Positions 13,701-24,295 of a DNA stretch of 64,000 nucleotides are shown here, one piece after another. Numbering within the stretch: the first letter of the stretch is position 1; each line of letters begins with the position of its first letter. The DNA is taken from assembly GCA_013365325.1 (NCBI GenBank), contig JABVXV010000071.1, positions 62,001 through 126,000 on the forward strand, written 5' to 3'. The notes under the pieces are model-generated. The model did not search any database. It was not told where the DNA came from and saw only the letters and a list, made by a program, of their open reading frames with translations. Origin of the DNA: Dipetalonema caudispina. Taxonomy: Eukaryota > Nematoda > Chromadorea > Rhabditida > Onchocercidae. Made by a program: the position numbers and the translations under genes.

Positions 13701-16700
13701 CGGACAGTTCAAAATTACTCAAGTAGAGGCGTTATTGGCCAATGAAAAGGTATAAAAAATTGGACGTTCTTTATAAAAGTGCAGCTCACGAATCTATGAA
13801 TCCGTAAAGCCACATTTCCGAAATGGACTGGTCGGATTGTTATTAAAGAATATATTTTAAGTTTTTCGGATAATAAAACCGGTATTCTAATAAGATCGTT
13901 TTATCCTCAGTTGTTCCACTACTTCATCCAACAAGCGTTGTTAGTTCATTTCGTAATGTAAACATTGGAAATCTGCTTCGAAATTAATCGAATTTCAACA
14001 ATCTTTAAAGAAGTAATTTTTCATTTTAAGCCTCCCTTGTTTATTCTTCCATAGTTTATTTATTTTTAAACTATTCGACAACGAAAGCTTTGTAAAGCAG
14101 AGCTAATTATCCGATTTTTCATTCAGTGCCTTTTTTAAACTTAACTTTTAACTTTCTAGAATGCCTCAATCTTAGATTGAAAACTTTATTTCCACTAAAA
14201 ACATTTATTCTTGATCATTCTGTTCAACTTTCAAAAACATGAAATTCTATGTAATAAAAAGAGAAAATCGTTCGAACAATTTAAATCTTTTAAAATTTGT
14301 TCATTACAATCGAATAGACAAAATTTTCACATGCTTTCATAAAATGTCATTTAGTTTAAAATTTATTTTCGCATTGAGCTGTAAATTATTGACTAAAGTA
14401 TTTTCCAAAGTTAAACAATTCCACTCAATTCGATGAAACAAAAGAGTGATAATTTTATTCCACATTACAATTAGTTTATTGGAAGAGGCTACAAATACTT
14501 CGTGCTGTCGTCTTCTCTATTTTGTTCATTTATTAAATATCATTCAGATCTTCTTGTTTGTTTCTTAGCTTTATCAAATGTTTTAGTCAGGAAAGGAATA
14601 AATTTCTGGATCAATCAGTACAGCTGAGGGATATTTTTATTTCCTGATCGTTAGTTTTTCTAAGCTCTAGTATTCATTTTTCATTTGAACGAATAGATTT
14701 TCACTTGGATTAAAGAATTATCAACATTTGAATTAGAATAGATGACAAAGATCTAGGAAATTAAATTTCATCATTCTCGAACAGAAGTAATAGTAAAAAT
14801 GTTCCTTCATTGCCAACCATGCATTATTAATCTGGCTTGTGATTAACTTATGAAATGTCATTTTATACTTCAAAACTTGTGCCATGATTTATGATTTATA
14901 ATTTATAATTTCGTATGTTTTTTCTTTTCATGTTCTCAAAAAATTCATTTAAAAAACCGTAAATGTTGCAGAATTATCGTTGAAGTTAATTATGGATAAA
15001 GCAAAAGGAAGTATTATCGTTGATGTTTATGCATATTTCTGATCATATATCGGAAAAGGATAACCTGAAAAGTATACGTTATTATTTTAAAAAAGTATAC
15101 AGTAAGGAGATTCGATGTATTGCTCAGCAGTAACAGCAGCACATCCACTGCGAGCATCATGGCGTTCAATACGAAATAAAATCCGGATATGTCGACAAAC
15201 ACAGTATGATCTAATCCAAGCTTACTTTTCCGACAATAACAAACGGCAGCAACAGTTAACAACAACAACAGCATTAGCTGTGCGACCACGCTTCGTAACA
15301 AATGCGGTGGAACAACAAATTTACACTATTTTGGTGACATTTCTGGATCAGGTTGTAGAGTGTTACCATACAATGTATAATATTTGGGCATGTAAGAAAT
15401 TCGGACGTCAATTAGCACGCATCTTGCGTGCAATAAATTTTGATCATGGATATTGCTGGAGACTACTGGAAAACCGTATCCTTTACTATCTGGTGGTGAA
15501 ACACTACAGTGCACCAGTATTACTTGCTTGGCATACATTCATTGATACCTTATCAGATGCTGTTATCGAAGGTTTCTGGCAAGCAACATCTGCTGATTTA
15601 CCGAAGCAATTACCGACAATTTTCGAAGATACACCAGCTAAATGTTTCTTGTACATCGAGCCAAATCGTCCTTCATTTTTTGTCAGACTACTGAATTTAT
15701 TTGTATGCTTATTATTATAACTTATTTAAGATCAACGAAATCATTGATAGTTTAACCAGGAATTATTAAGTTAACCAAGGTTTAAATTAGACAATTTGAT
15801 AGCTAATTACAGTTGGAAGTCTTACACGACATTATGCCTAGCTTTATACCAATTAAATTGGAATCATAATACACCATTGGACAGTCGGGAATTTCATTAG
15901 CGCTTCATGTCTCATTTCCGTTTTCCTCAACTTGCCTCACCAAGTAATTCCATTAGCTTTGTGGTGTCAGTTTCATATCGTGAGTAAAACTCATATTAGT
16001 TCCTGTTTGACCACAATAATTTATTATCATTACTAAATAAATCACATATGTATGAAATCGCCAACAATATAATTAAGAAAGAAAACCGAAATCAGCTTTA
16101 CTTACAACAATCAGACTATTTACTACGTCGTCGTTAGAGCAGAGGAAAGGGAATTCATGAGGAAATTGAAATTTCTTTGTCCTCCTTTTTATTGTCGGAA
16201 AGATCTATGCTTACTGGCACATTTCATGCTCATAATTTAACTTTTTTGCATAATTTTCGAAATGCGCAATTTGGTAGTGCAAATAAAATTCAGTTCCTTG
16301 AAGTCTGTTTTATGTTATTCATTTAAATACATTTTGCATTTATAGAGAGGAAAATGCAGCAGTAGCAGTAAAGACGGATCACGAAGACGAAATGGAAGAA
16401 TGGCAGAGAAGGCACAGTCAAAGGGATTTTTCTGGACCGGCGAACATAATTCCCAAAAATGCGGAAACGTCAGTTTTTTTTCTAAGTTGCCTTATTTTTC
16501 CATGATATATTATATGATTTCTTCCGGAAATGCCATTGTGAATGGAAGAAATAATAAATTTTCCGCGGTACTGAGGCAATAAATTGAACTGTGAAATCAG
16601 ACTTAGCACCATAACTTCTTCATTAATGGAAAATGATTGATAATGCCGGATATATCAAGTTGATTTAAGTTGATTGTTAGACCTTCGAAGAAGTCAAGTA

Positions 16701-17235
16701 GTGTTCAATTAAGTGTTTTTAGGATGCTGTACGAAGAGATATTGCCATATGTAATCTGATTAATTAAAGTGAACTCAATTAAAATAATTAAAGGAATGAT
16801 TATTCATTCCAGTTATCGGGTCCTGTATGCCTACAAGCCAAGAAATGCGGACGAACTTGAACTTCAAGAAAATGATATTGTTTTTGTTATTGAAAAGTGC
16901 GATGATGGTTGGTTCATTGGTTAGTTGATGCTCTTATCTTTCTTCACGAAATAATTACCACTGGAAAATGAAATGACCGAATAGTTATGAAAGTGATAAC
17001 AGTGATTGGTTATGATAACATTGCAAGAAAGATAAAATGAAAAAACTATCCCAAATCATCTCTTCCTTTCAAATTAATCAATATCACTACATTTTTGTAG
17101 GCTTCAATGACAGTTTTTAATATCCACAATATTTTTCTACCGAAAAATTTTGCAATAATAACGAATTTTGTAGGTACTCTACCACGAACAGGTCAATTCG
17201 GAACATTTCCAGGCAATTATGTTGAAAGGCATTGA
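1767..17235 (+). CDS. SORBS/CAP/vinexin-family adaptor, SoHo plus three SH3 domains
   Basis: Cytoskeletal adaptor of the sorbin/vinexin/ponsin family, which links focal adhesions or muscle attachment sites to actin and signalling proteins through its SH3 domains. Exons: 1767-3081, 6196-6264, 6475-7200, 8152-8293, 8733-8891, 9280-9394, 9653-9742, 9946-10136, 16346-16468, 16813-16919, 17174-17235; about 1032 residues. A run of ten prolines lies near residues 13-22. The SoHo motif [10 protein letters not shown] is at about 424-433 and crosses a GC-AG intron (donor at 3082). SH3-1 (about 789-842) has ALFSFKA and [10 protein letters not shown]3-2 (about 852-905) has ALYPFSA and [10 protein letters not shown]3-3 (about 977-1031) has VLYAYKP and GTFPGNYV, and ends in ERH-stop. 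All phases agree. Weakest points are the acceptor at 9651-9652 and whether coding begins upstream of 1767. C. elegans has one such gene, sorb-1. Confidence 0.88.
3082..6195 (+). other. SORBS intron 1 (GC-AG), 3.1 kb
   Basis: The intron begins GCAAGT after TTAG and ends TTTAG before 6196. It holds a GT-rich microsatellite (5168-5220). Open frames inside it, such as 3558-3926, are rich in Phe, Tyr and Leu and look like chance AT-rich frames. I see no other gene. Confidence 0.6.
5168..5220 (+). repeat. GT/CA-type microsatellite
   Basis: An imperfect (GT)n tract of about 50 bases inside SORBS intron 1, interrupted by single T, C and A substitutions. Likely length-polymorphic. Confidence 0.9.
7201..8151 (+). 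other. SORBS intron 3
   Basis: Intron of 951 bases between exons 3 and 4, with donor GTGTGT and acceptor TTGTTAG. AT-rich with no recognisable feature. It directly precedes the alternatively spliced exon 4. Confidence 0.6.
8152..8353 (+). CDS. Alternative SORBS exon 4 encoding a tail-anchor-like C-terminus
   Basis: Exon 4 starts at 8152. Using donor GTTAGT at 8294, it joins exon 5 in frame and leads to the SH3 domains. Using the stronger donor GTAAGT at 8354, it adds 60 bases encoding a strongly hydrophobic run ([18 protein letters not shown]) after a charged, coiled-coil-like helix ([12 protein letters not shown]). The exon then ends in TG, and the first base of exon 5 is A, so the junction itself makes a TGA stop. 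Intron retention instead gives TGG TAA. Either way the product, about 770 residues, would keep SoHo, lose all SH3 domains and end in a putative membrane anchor. The sequence and phases are visible directly; use of both donors in the animal is inference. Confidence 0.55.
10137..16345 (+). other. SORBS intron 8, 6.2 kb
   Basis: Large intron between the second and third SH3 domains (donor GTTTAT, acceptor TTATAG). It contains the separate ORF at 15115-15720. Two short exon-like pieces flanked by good splice signals (13571-13588 and 13694-13750) do not fit the SORBS phase without creating stops. The rest is AT-rich sequence with nothing else that I can support. Confidence 0.6.
15115..15720 (+). 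CDS. Hypothetical 201-residue protein nested in the SORBS intron
   Basis: Uninterrupted ORF from ATG 15115 to TAA 15718-15720, on the same strand as the host gene. I recognise no family. Its base composition is more GC-rich than the surrounding intron, and codon use and amino-acid content look like a real gene: Gln/Thr-rich near residues 43-53, then long predicted helical stretches with scattered Cys and Trp, and a hydrophobic end ([11 protein letters not shown]). There is no signal peptide. An in-frame stop lies 12 bases upstream of the ATG, so the start is fixed unless the acceptor-like TATACAG at 15096-15102 joins an upstream exon or receives a spliced leader. A possible AATAAA is at 16036-16041. 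It could be a nested gene, an alternative terminal exon of another transcript, or a retained fragment. Confidence 0.5.
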   Translation: MYCSAVTAAHPLRASWRSIRNKIRICRQTQYDLIQAYFSDNNKRQQQLTTTTALAVRPRFVTNAVEQQIYTILVTFLDQVVECYHTMYNIWACKKFGRQLARILRAINFDHGYCWRLLENRILYYLVVKHYSAPVLLAWHTFIDTLSDAVIEGFWQATSADLPKQLPTIFEDTPAKCFLYIEPNRPSFFVRLLNLFVCLLL

Positions 17236-18366
17236 AGTATAAATAAAATTAATATTTATTTTTTTTCCATATTGCTTTGCATTCACCATATCTTTGTCGT
17301 ATTCATTTTGTTTCTCTTGTTTCATTCAATTCAATAAAAATTAATAATACATTTCTTTATCTTTTACTACATAATATATTTGAAAATATGGCAAATCGGA
17401 TGAACGATAACTTCCTAAATCATAAACACAATGCTTGTTCTGAAATGGAGCAACCATAACAAAAATGAGTATAGAGTTTTTGTTGAATAGCAAGTTACAT
17501 TGCTTATCAAATACAGTGAAAGTATATGTGATGGATCGGAGTAGCTAAGATATTGAACATTTAAAATACTAAAACCAACTTGTGATATTTCAAAGGAATG
17601 GATGAATATGTTTCCATTCATCCTTAATTAATTACATTTATGTGATAGAGTGAGTAACCAAGGAATTTTTTATTTGCGTGATCTAAATCCAATATTTGTT
17701 TCATCAAAGTGATCAAGACGACTCTTCTCATTTAATGAATACGGCTGAAATTGCACATGGAAACAAACGGTTTCCTGGAATGATTCATTTCATTTTTTGA
17801 CATTGGCATAATTGTTTTAGAGGGTGGAGCAGAAATTCTCGTCGTATTTGCGGGAATTTTAATGGCATGATCAGCTGAGAAGTTGTATGTTCTTTGTGAT
17901 GGTGTATTAGCTTGCTTTTTTTTTTTTTTTAGTGACTTCAATGGGTTTCTTTAGTAGTTTGATGGTGGAACGAAATCTCTTGACTGATTAAAACACTCTG
18001 AAGAGTCCTCCAGCATTCCTACAACATGAATCTAGTGCGCTTACAATCTGGCAAGTCACTTAAATTGAAGTTTCATTTTATTTGAAATGCTCCAAAGTAT
18101 ATTATTCTTATAACAAGCACACCATGGAATTAAGCGTCATCGAGGAAATAATAAGCGTAGATATAAAAAGGTTTATGTGTTGTAACAAATATTTTCTCTT
18201 CAATAACCCTCTTCACATTTCTTCAGCATTCGCAATCGATATTCTGGGCAACGATTGAGTTTTGTCTTATTCAGTTTAGCAGATAACACCGTATATGCTT
18301 TTATTTTATCACTAAATTAAATTGTTAACTATTTCTTTGCTATATAATGAAGATTAATTTATAATA
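17236..18366. other. Spacer between SORBS and FAM172-like genes
   Basis: About 1.1 kb of AT-rich sequence holding the SORBS 3' UTR signals and the upstream region of the FAM172-like gene. Short frames here lack splice context or family similarity. Confidence 0.5.
17242..17247 (+). terminator. Poly(A) signal of the SORBS gene
   Basis: AATAAA seven bases after the stop codon. A second AATAAA at 17333-17338 would give a more normal 3' UTR. Confidence 0.5.
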
Positions 18367-20020
18367 ATGTCGAATTCCTTGCATATGTTTTGTGAAAAAA
18401 TGAAGTTTTCAGAAGCAACCATTGATTCTGAACCGGAAGATGTGGAGCAGTCAGGTCTGAAAGCACTTGGTTACCATTTTGATGATCATGGTATTATGAG
18501 AGATAAGGTTTGCTTTAAATGCGTTCATGGAGTAGAAACTGATAAGTAATGACATGATAATACGTTTGGGATTTGCGAGTATGCTTTGGATTTGGACAGT
18601 TGTAGAATATTCATGGTTAAGATTGTGGATTTGGAAGTAATAATTTCTTTCCTTATTTCAGAATGAGCAAAGATATCAATTTATTGATCAAAAAAGTTAT
18701 GAGAAAATCGGTTTAGCTGTCACTGAAGAAATTTATCGAATAATGGAAAACCCGCCGTATAATATGGAAAGACAGTATGTATGCGTTTATTTTTTCGCTC
18801 ATTTAAAATAACATACTAAAGATTTTCTATTCAGCTATCTTAAATAAAGCGAAGCGCTATTCATTAAGATATCAGAAGAATGTTAATTAAGATAACAATT
18901 TTCTTGTCACTATTACTCGTCACTGTTTTTGTGTAGCTGGACGATACGGACAAGAGAAGAAGTGCATTCATTTTCCTTAGCAAAGATTGGCATCAAAAGA
19001 AAAATCTTGTTGTACTTATACATGGCAGTGGTGCTGTTCGTGCAGGACAGTGGAGTAGAAGGTAAATATTAGCATGATAACACTTGCAGGCTCTATCATA
19101 GTACTATCAATCAACTCTCCTAAACTTTATTCATGATTTACACAACTTTCAAGTGTTTTGAGAATTCTTTTTTCATTTTTCACCCATTTTCCGAGGTGGA
19201 AGGAAAATGTATTTAGCCTTTTTCAGACTTATAATGAATGAAAGTTTAAGTATGGGCTCACAATTACCTTACTTGCGAATCTGTAGAAGTCGAGATTGGG
19301 GAGTGGTTGTGATGAACACCAACATGAACGTAACTGACAACGATCCTCTTGAAGCGCTGCCAGTTTGTTCTTTTCCTTTACTTTAATAAGCAAATAATCT
19401 ATCTGCGCAGGTGGCAAAACCAACGATAGCAGTCTTTATACCCATTGACAACCGCCTGCTATAATAACTAATTATGCGCTTGTGTTATCATTTGTTATGG
19501 TGCAAATAAAATTTATTGCAGGGAAGTAGCACGCCCCTAGAACATGGTATTACTGTGTGGGAAACATATGTTGCTAAGGCGAAAGCAAGCTCAATTGCAG
19601 TGGTTGCACACAGTGCGGGGGGTACCGTTATCGCTGGCATTGTAAGATTTTACAAATCTTGCTGAATTCGTTTGAAAAAACATGAGAGCCACTTTCTTGT
19701 TGTTGTATCCTGCTGTAACTGATTTTAATTAACAGATAGAAAATTATTGGTCAAAAGAATGGATGAAGAAACTGAAATGTATATGTCTTACGGATGCTAT
19801 ATTCACGTTACCATCTGTAAATGTTATGGATTGGCTACCAGCAATACAGGATTGGCGAGCAACTCCGCATACTGAAATAGGACTTCGGATAGACGACAGT
19901 ACGATACACGAAAAGCATCCTTATGTAACATATGTTAGTGCGGGAACTAATCAACATGAAGAAACTTCGGCGGTAGCAGTTGAAAATATCTTCCAATTTA
20001 TTGACAGTTACTTTATATGA
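18367..20020 (+). CDS. FAM172/ARB2 family protein (alpha/beta-hydrolase fold)
   Basis: Orthologue of human FAM172A/ARB2A, related to the Arb2 domain of fission yeast silencing proteins. Family members act in the nucleus, with Argonaute, chromatin and splicing links reported in mammals. Exons: 18367-18507, 18662-18778, 18937-19061, 19227-19362, 19522-19641, 19736-20020; 307 residues, all phases consistent. Key matches are LGYHFDDHG near the N-terminus, VLIHGSGAVRAGQWSRRLI in the middle, the nucleophile-elbow-like VAHSAGG, ALTDAIFTLP-type sequence (here CLTDAIFTLP), and YVSAGTNQHE near the end. Compared with the human protein it lacks the Lys/Arg-rich insertion before the elbow and has HSAGG in place of HSYGG. 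The first donor is GTTTGC and the second GTATGC. Upstream coding exons cannot be excluded because the ATG has no close acceptor. Confidence 0.85.
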
Positions 20021-20636
20021 AATTGTTCTCATTATCAGTTGAACTTTGGCAAAAATTTGTTAATATAATATTGTTTGTGTAATGAATAGACGATATAGTT
20101 AATGTCTGGAAGTCCTTGTAATATAAGAACGAGATACACGATTTGCGAAAGCATTGTTATTCCAATGTTATGTATGAATGTATGATGATGTTATTTTTTT
20201 TGTGTTATTAATAAGGATACCTTATCATTTTGATGTGCATTTTTTTTGCTTTATGTGGTTCGATTCCAATGCATCAAGGAATTTTTCCTTTTCTCCGCTC
20301 AAATGCAAGAAGGCTGTCTGGTTAAAAAAAAAGGAAGAGGGGTGCGCTGTAGTAGAGGTGATCACTGTGAGAAATTTCAGGCTAGGGAATTTTAGTCCTT
20401 TTGGATATGTGAAAATCTCTGATCTTATGTTAACAAAAGAGAGTAAACCGTAACTTCACCGCTACTTCTAGGGATTAAATTGGTTTGGATCTGATGATTG
20501 ACAACTGATAGACATTTGTCGGTCGCAGACTGGTCATGGTTTTCATCCTAGCATCTAGAAACTATTGAGAAGCTGTGATTACCAATTGAAAGCAACATTG
20601 ATATGTATATAATCAATGTTTTCAGATGTTTTGAAC
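20021..20636. other. Spacer between FAM172-like and PLAAT-like genes
   Basis: About 0.6 kb on the same strand as both neighbours. It ends in TTTTCAG (AG at 20624-20625), 11 bases before the next ATG, the arrangement expected of a trans-splice acceptor. A short same-strand gap of this kind is compatible with an operon, though longer than the usual 100 bases or so. Confidence 0.4.
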
Positions 20637-22146
20637 ATGTTAAGACCGGGTGAACTCGTTACAGACTGGATGCAGGCAGAGAGGCTTTGTTCTCACTTAG
20701 AAATTGGTGATTTGATTGAGTTTCGACGCGTCGTTGGAAATACAAAACGGCGCATTTACACGGTATTTTCCCCTAATTTAAGTACTATAGTTTGATTGTT
20801 TTTTATTTTTTTATATCCATTGGGTTGGTTCAAGTAATTCGTTAAATATACATACCGTCTATATACTGTTTTCGATATCCATGGCTACCCGGTAGTGGTT
20901 TTAGTTCTCATTTCACGTTTAAGCATGTTATGACGTACGTTTTAAAAAGGTTTTTGTATCTTTTTATGCGGAAAAAGAAAGCAAAAGCTGAGTAAGTACT
21001 GTTTGTCTATTCAACTTTCCTGCCGCTATTTTCCTTTAATTTTATACTGTTGCATAATTGAAATATTTCAGCACTGGGGAGTGTTTATTGGTTTTCACGA
21101 TAAAAAAGCATATGTTGCTCATACAGGGACCGATTTCGGCGATTTTGGCGATAACCTTATCAGCAGCTCCGTTGAATCTTTGGCAACTATCAGAACAAAA
21201 GTGTCATGTAGAAATCAAATACAGGTTATTTTGTCCAATACTTTATAATCTTTGAAATACTTTTCCATATGGAAAAAACTTATACGATTTTGACTTATTG
21301 CTGTTGAGGTGGTCGGAATTGAAAGCAAGTCTATGCAAAATAGATTTCCATATTGCTGAAAAATTTTGAGCTAACTGCCCATCAGAAATATATTATGTAA
21401 TTGGAAGTTGAAATTGTAGTTAAATCCGGTAGAATCAAACAAAAAGACGAGTTGGAGTTTTGACTGTTAGTGTATTTCAGATTCGTCGTGACGAGCTAAT
21501 AATTGTTGCCAATGGTGATAGCTGTCGGATAAATAATTCACTCGATAAAGAGAAACGGCCGTTTCCGCCGGCTATTGTAGTTGATCGAGCTCTACTTATG
21601 GTATGCTTTTCTCAGTTATAATTATTTTTGATCATTTCTTTCTGTTGTAATCATTGACGTAGTAGTGAAGTGATCGTGCATTAATTATTTAATAAAAATT
21701 GTAGCTTGGGAAAACTAATTACAATCTCCTGCTAAATAACTGTGAACATTTTGCAAAGTACTGCAGATACGGTTTGAAAGAAAGCAACCAGGTAACCATT
21801 TCTGTCCTTTTACCTTTTTACTCTCAATATCTTCCTCGTATATTTTATGTGATTTCAATGTTAATTCCATCTAGGTTGGAACCCCCTCACTATGTCATCG
21901 AAATAATGATGTAGGAGGAAGCCCATTGTTTATTTTTGAAATGACTGAGCCGATCCAATAGTGGAGCTTATTCCATATTAATTTTTCTAGGCAACAGTTG
22001 CGAAAATTATAATTGTAACTTCGGCAGTATATTGTGTGACTGGTTCGCTAGCAGCTTCAGCAGTTGCGGGCACTCTCACTTACACGTTCAGTCGTTTAGG
22101 GCGTGACATTAAACAGCTCGTTCCATTCTATCCAGATGTGTTGTAA
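20637..22146 (+). CDS. LRAT/PLAAT-type (HRASLS) acyltransferase-phospholipase
   Basis: NlpC/P60-fold thiol enzyme of the LRAT/H-rev107 group. Family members act at membranes as phospholipase A1/A2 or N-acyltransferases. Exons: 20637-20762, 21072-21224, 21481-21600, 21705-21791, 21991-22146; 213 residues with all internal junctions in phase 0. Catalytic set visible: His43 in HWGVFIG, His59 in YVAHTG, and Cys146 in NNCEHFAKYCRYG, the LRAT-family NCEHF signature. GDLIEF precedes the first His, as in the family. A C-terminal hydrophobic segment (about residues 163-193) resembles the membrane anchor of mammalian PLAATs. ATG 20637 is the first in-frame ATG after the acceptor at 20624-20625. A late AATAAA lies at 22449-22454. 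Substrate cannot be read from sequence. Confidence 0.88.
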
Positions 22147-22710
22147 TTATCAAAAATGGATAGAAGATGTATATGTGTGTTGTATGTGTAATTATGTCGA
22201 TTAACGTATTTGGACCTTTTTTCCAAATCTTTTTTTTTTTTTTTTTGTAGGAACTTTTATTTTCAGTAATATAATGTGCATATATCTGACAGAATCAGAA
22301 TATATACGGGTTGTAAATATTATACAGTATATTAAAAACAGATGGAGAATATTGATTTATGAGGGAAGAGCACGCATAGATCCTATTTGTTGTTTTATAG
22401 AATTCTTAAGATCTATGATGGCATTATTCATATTTGCCTAGTACCGAGAATAAAGTGCTTGTTCCAGGTTAGAATTTTCTCATCGCCTACTCGAATTTTT
22501 TCGAAGGTTATATCAGGAACCTTACTCACATCTTTTTCTCCTCTTTTCCACCATCTCCCTATAAATTACTACCGGGACAGACCAGCTATTGTTGCTTCAG
22601 TAAGTTCTAAAACAAAAAAGAAACTTTTCGAAATTTCTTGAAAGAGAATGGTACCTACAAAGTGCCCAAAACTATGATAAAAAGACAACGATTGATTGCT
22701 GTTGCGATTC

Positions 22711-23432
22711 ATGAAAAAGATCAGAAATGAGTCACAAGCGAAGAATATTACAGTGGTCTCAGAAGACGGTGACTTCGTCCATTCAAACGGAAATCAACTT
22801 CCTTTTATGGAAAACGTAATCTTTATTTAGAGGAGGATGAAATACTAACCGCTTTGATATTATTTTCATTTATTGCAATACAGTTTGTATAATGGCAGTA
22901 CCGTAACACGCACAGATATCAGTATCGGACCATCTATTTCCTCTACAGGTGAAGCGCAATCTCTTAAAAGTGATAACAGTATATCTCTCCAGCAGGTTTC
23001 CTGTCTTGTGTTTAATTTACCAGGAGTGACACTGAAAACTACATGCGCAGAACTTTTTAAATGATATGCTTATGTATCTATGGCGTAAGAATGCGAAACA
23101 AAGAATCAAGTCGAGAATCAAAGTCTTTACAATATTGTGGATATTCTCTGATTAATCCCCTCTCCTACTGCCTCCAGAAGAAATGGAACACCTGCTGGAA
23201 TATTAAACAAACCGAGTGAGCGAACATTCGGGGCAAACTGAAACTTGTGATATTATCTCTTCCTCAAATGTTGCAGCAAAGAATGACAAAGACTAAACAC
23301 AGTTATAATGAAACGTCGATTGCGGAAGTTCGACATTATGACAACATTAACAATAAGGAAAGAAGAATCACTGAAATTAAGTTTGGGTTTGAAATACAAG
23401 GAAATAAAATTGGTGTCAAAATGTATGACTAA
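22711..23432 (+). pseudogene. Possible hypothetical or degenerate gene fragments
   Basis: Island A (22711-22815) opens with ATG and reads 35 codons to a GTAATC donor. Island B (22884-22995) is Ser/Thr-rich, begins after ATACAG and ends CAGCAG before GTTTCC. Island C (23276-23432) begins after GTTGCAG and runs to a stop. B to C joins in phase 0, but A to B does not (phase 0 against required phase 2), and no upstream exon fits B. No domain recognised. It may be a small gene whose first exon I missed, a pseudogene, or chance. Confidence 0.2.
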
Positions 23433-24217
23433 GAGTAAGGAATATCACAACTGCAACGGAATTCTGTTTCAGAAAAACAGAGAAGAAAAACTCGAGAACC
23501 ATAAATATGTAGAAGAAATATTGACTTACCAATACAGTGAAAAAAGCAAAGATGCACACTTGACCTACTGATTGGTGTCTACTTAAAAAAAAGGCTGTAG
23601 AAAAGCACGGAGAGTGATTGTTCGGTTCACGCTGATGACTAGACAATGTAGATCTAAACTGGCAGTACATTAGCGTGTTATAACATACAGTAAGAAGAAA
23701 ATCTAATTTTAAAAAATCATCATACAATGGGGGATTCTACTACAACAAAAAATTACATTAAACTCGGCTAGTAAGCTCTTCCCAGATATAAATCAACGAA
23801 ACAACTCTGTAAAAAAGTTGGATTACAACTGCCAAAAAAAAAAAAAACACTGTTTTAATGACCGCTGAAGCAAACTGTTGAAAAATCAATATCTGTAACT
23901 TATAAAGCTGAACTTTTGATTGTTACAACACTCTGATAACTATTAAAACAACGTGCAACAAGCAAACGAACATCACATGATACCTTGCGCACAAATAACA
24001 CCCACAATCTTAAGCTCGACAAATACGTATTCTGTGTGAGTACCATCTCTTCGTCCTCTCCTTATTAAGAATGTAATCCATTTTTTTTTTTTCAGGGTGG
24101 TAAATCCGATGGATGAAATAAAAGTGCTTTCAGTCTTCGCTCTGCAAGCAAAATATTTCAAAAATCGGTAGAAATTTACAACAAGAAAAAATGAAAGAAA
24201 TGGTGCCTCTTCTACCC

Positions 24218-24223
24218 TTTATT
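24218..24223 (-). terminator. Poly(A) signal of the PTEN gene
   Basis: AATAAA on the minus strand (TTTATT on the plus strand), about 73 bases beyond the PTEN stop codon. A sensible distance for a nematode 3' UTR. Confidence 0.65.
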
Positions 24224-24295
24224 AATACAAGACAACGGATGTAATGATACTTCAGAATAGGGAAAATGAAATCGAGGCCATAGCCTACAAATTAC

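Larger units (their letters stand above)
22147..24295. other. Convergent intergenic region with coding-like islands
   Basis: Lies between the PLAAT-like gene (+) and the 3' end of PTEN (-). It contains the minus-strand PTEN poly(A) signal. Several short open islands at 22711-22815, 22884-22995 and 23276-23432 have good splice borders and coding-like composition, but I could not join all of them in one frame or match them to a family. Otherwise it is AT-rich sequence. Confidence 0.4.

Noticed and set aside
13571..13750. Two exon-like pieces (13571-13588 and 13694-13750) with good splice signals in SORBS intron 8
   Set aside because: Inserting either or both between exons 8 and 9 produces stops or wrong phase, so they are not supported as SORBS exons.
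20250..20280. GGTTCGATTCC-like string resembling a tRNA B box
   Set aside because: No matching acceptor stem, anticodon arm or A box could be folded around it.
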